Assembly: GCA_021159805.1 (NCBI GenBank)
Contig: JAGHDT010000074.1
Location: 1 to 7,075, forward strand
From: Anaerolineae bacterium
GTDB lineage: Bacteria; Chloroflexota; Anaerolineae; B4-G1; SLSP01
Direction of reading: 5' to 3'
Length of the DNA: 7,075 nt
In this document: positions 5,500 through 7,075 of the stretch, piece after piece
Position numbering within the stretch: position 1 is the first letter of the stretch
Layout of the letters: each line of letters opens with the position of its first letter
The notes under the pieces: model-generated
What the model was told of the DNA's origin: nothing
The model's database searches: none
What the model saw: the letters and a program-made list of their open reading frames with translations, nothing else
Position numbers and translations under genes: made by a program

Positions 5500-6185
5500 C
5501 ATCGACAAGACCCACCCCCTTCCTACCACAACACCTGGGTAAGATCCGAGGATGGTTCTTCGATCTTGACGGCACGCTCATGGACACCGACGACCAGGCC
5601 GTCGAGGCCCTGGCCCACCGGCTGCGCCTTATCGGCAACAGGAGATCGCGGCGGCTGGCGCGCCGCATCGTGATGCTCAGCGAGACTCCTATGAATCACG
5701 CAATGACCTTGCTGGATAGCATCGGGTTTGATCCCTGGATCTTTGCGCTCCGCCACCGGCTGCGCCGCCGTGGCGAGCTGACATTCCAACTGATCCCCGG
5801 CGTCCGCCCCCTGATCCAGCATCTCGCAACCATAGGACAACTGGCCGTGGTATCGACGCGGTCACAGGAAGATGCCGTCCTCTTCCTGAAACAGCACGCT
5901 CTGAGCGACTACTTCCACGTGTTGGCCACACAGGAGACCACCAAACGGCTCAAACCCCACCCCGAGCCTGTCCTATACGCAGCAAAGCAGCTGGGATTGG
6001 ACCCCGCAGCCTGCGTGATGGTGGGCGATACCCCAGTTGACATACGTGCTGCCCGCCGTGCCGGAGCGTGGGCGATCGGGGTATTGTGTGGATTCGGGGA
6101 AGAGGCCGAACTCTGGCGAGCCGGGGCGCACATGGTCCTGGAATCTACAGCGGACTTGTTGCCACTGGTTGCGCAGTCAAGGTAG
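5496..6185 (+). CDS. HAD-superfamily phosphatase (phosphoglycolate phosphatase/PpaX-like)
   Basis: This 229-residue protein carries all four HAD motifs: motif I FDLDGT (22-27; D23 nucleophile, D25 acid/base), motif II VVST (118-121), motif III lysine in RLKPHPEP (K153) and motif IV GDTPVDI (177-183; D178, D182). A helical cap fits in residues 30-100. It should hydrolyse a small phosphate ester or pyrophosphate in the cytoplasm in a Mg2+-dependent way; the closest types are Gph and PpaX, but the substrate cannot be read from the sequence. The GTG at 5496 overlaps the previous gene's stop as GTGA. No good Shine-Dalgarno precedes it, so it probably depends on coupling to the membrane protein. 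The first ~18 residues ahead of motif I are longer than usual, so a later start is possible, though I see no better site. Confidence 0.9.
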   Translation: MTSTRPTPFLPQHLGKIRGWFFDLDGTLMDTDDQAVEALAHRLRLIGNRRSRRLARRIVMLSETPMNHAMTLLDSIGFDPWIFALRHRLRRRGELTFQLIPGVRPLIQHLATIGQLAVVSTRSQEDAVLFLKQHALSDYFHVLATQETTKRLKPHPEPVLYAAKQLGLDPAACVMVGDTPVDIRAARRAGAWAIGVLCGFGEEAELWRAGAHMVLESTADLLPLVAQSR

Positions 6186-6203
6186 AACGCGCGAATAGCG
6201 GAA

Positions 6204-6246
6204 ACGTGCCGAGGGGGGCGCCTTGTGGGCGCCCCCCTCGGCACGT
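6204..6246. terminator. Perfect 19-bp GC-rich palindrome between convergent genes
   Basis: Bases 6204-6222 and 6228-6246 are exact inverted arms of 19 bp around the five-base loop TTGTG. The inner part holds six G and six C in a row on opposite arms, so the RNA hairpin is very stable in either direction. It lies 18 bases after the HAD stop (6185) and 17 bases before the stop of the membrane-fusion gene (6263), fitting a bidirectional terminator. The T-run is poor (TTT on the minus side, none on the plus side). The size and perfect symmetry also fit a REP-like dispersed palindrome; only a genome-wide search can tell. Confidence 0.75.
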
Positions 6247-6262
6247 AATAGAAAGATAGCCG

Positions 6263-7075
6263 CTAGAACTGCGCATCGGCCGGCATGCCCGGCTTCAGCA
6301 GCCCATCGGGGTTCGCAAGCTCAATCTCGACGGCGTAGAAGGTATTCAGCCGCTCCTCAGCTGTGGCCACATTTCGGGGTGTAAACTCGGGCTCATCCCC
6401 TATCTTGACCACGCGCCCCTCGAAAACGAGGTCCGGGTGGCTGTCCACCGTGACGAACACGGCCTGGTCGAGCTGCACCTGACCGATGCGGTTCTCAGGC
6501 ACATACACCTCCAGGTTGACCGCGCTGAGGTCGGCAAGTCGCAAAATCGTCGCAGCAGGCGCAGCCAGCTCACCCGCCTGCAGACCCTGTGCCATCACCA
6601 CCCCGTCGATCGGGCTGACAAGTGTGCAGCGGGCAATCTTCAGACGCAACAGATCCGCCTCCGCTTGCGCCTGTCGGACCACAGACTCAGCTACGGCGAT
6701 CTCCTCCGCAGTCGGCCCGTCAAGTACATCTTGGAGGTGAGCTTGCGCGACGACGACCTCGGCTTCAGCGATAGCGACCTGACCTTCGGCGCCATTCGCT
6801 TGGGCGATGTAGCCCAGCGGTTCGCTACGAATCCACCACAGGTAGTCCAGCAACGTCTGCGCCGTCTCCAGGTCAGCCTCCGCGGCAGCCAGGGCATGCT
6901 CTGCCGCCAGTACCTGATACTCGGCAGCCTCACGCTCCACAGAGCCCTCGGATCGAATGTCGCGGTTTACCTGGGCCGGCTGGAGCTGGGCTTCGGCCAA
7001 TTCAGCAGCCTCTATGGCAAGAGAAGCTTCCGATTGCACGTCCACGATAATACACCCCAGAGCCCAAAGATCCAC
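6263..7075 (-). CDS. Membrane-fusion (HlyD/AcrA-family) efflux subunit, 5' end missing
   Basis: The frame is open to the right edge, so the start lies outside; the GTG at 7075-7073 is just the first codon in view. The visible 270 residues follow the periplasmic adaptor layout. The end of the first lipoyl half is around 1-16 (ALGCIIVDVQ). A long Ala/Glu/Gln-rich coiled-coil hairpin covers about 17-147. The second lipoyl half is CTLVSPIDGVVMAQGLQAGE (150-169). A beta-barrel from about 185 holds LEVYVPENRIGQVQLDQAVFV, then FTPRNVATAEERLNTFYAVEIEL (231-253) and ends LKPGMPADAQF. Such proteins link an inner-membrane ABC or RND pump to export; the ending is typical of adaptors paired with MacB-like ABC pumps, which in monoderm-like Chloroflexota sit at the cell surface. 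A partner pump is not in view. It is convergent with the HAD gene. Confidence 0.9.
   Translation of the reverse strand: MDLWALGCIIVDVQSEASLAIEAAELAEAQLQPAQVNRDIRSEGSVEREAAEYQVLAAEHALAAAEADLETAQTLLDYLWWIRSEPLGYIAQANGAEGQVAIAEAEVVVAQAHLQDVLDGPTAEEIAVAESVVRQAQAEADLLRLKIARCTLVSPIDGVVMAQGLQAGELAAPAATILRLADLSAVNLEVYVPENRIGQVQLDQAVFVTVDSHPDLVFEGRVVKIGDEPEFTPRNVATAEERLNTFYAVEIELANPDGLLKPGMPADAQF

Noticed and set aside
6068..6259. 63-residue plus-strand frame running through the palindrome
   Set aside because: It overlaps the HAD gene in another frame and its tail is only the translated palindrome.
7043..7075. Resemblance of VDLWALGCII to protein-kinase subdomain IX (DxWALGCIL)
   Set aside because: No other kinase motif is present and the same frame continues into a clear HlyD-family protein; taken as coincidence.

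Overview
This 7.1 kb window looks like a moderately GC-rich bacterial chromosome and holds mostly housekeeping genes. Chloroflexota (an Anaerolineae-like lineage) is my best guess. It rests on the style of the membrane-fusion protein, on the Mut7-C, RadA and FtsK proteins and on the base composition; it is inference, not a database result. I see no transposase, tRNA, rRNA, CRISPR array or clear sign of recent transfer, and no multi-gene system that I would call new.

Left part (1-933): the first 45 bases, read on the minus strand, are the 5' end of rplU (ribosomal protein bL21). It has a GTG start, a strong Shine-Dalgarno site, a short leader with a hairpin and a consensus -35/-10 promoter. 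Upstream of it on the same strand (151-678) lies a Mut7-C domain protein, a PIN-like RNase fold with a zinc ribbon. A 255-base divergent intergenic region follows. It holds a possible extended -10 for the Mut7-C gene, a good radA promoter, a small hairpin and a wider inverted repeat.

Centre (934-4728): radA (branch-migration/recombination ATPase) is followed 27 bases later, on the same strand and in the same frame, by a full-length ftsK/spoIIIE-type DNA translocase with four N-terminal membrane segments, a RecA-like motor and a C-terminal winged helix. The pair is probably one transcription unit for DNA repair and chromosome segregation. A potential eight-codon reading frame with its own Shine-Dalgarno site bridges the junction and ends in ATGA overlap with the ftsK start.

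Right part (4729-7075): a hairpin separates ftsK from a convergent 99-residue hypothetical protein. That gene is divergent from a 125-residue three-pass membrane protein, which overlaps by 4 bases (GTGA) a HAD-family phosphatase. A perfect 19-bp GC-rich palindrome then divides the HAD gene from a convergent membrane-fusion (HlyD/AcrA-like) protein whose 5' end runs off the window. The two small proteins without recognised families (99 and 125 residues) are the least explained genes here.
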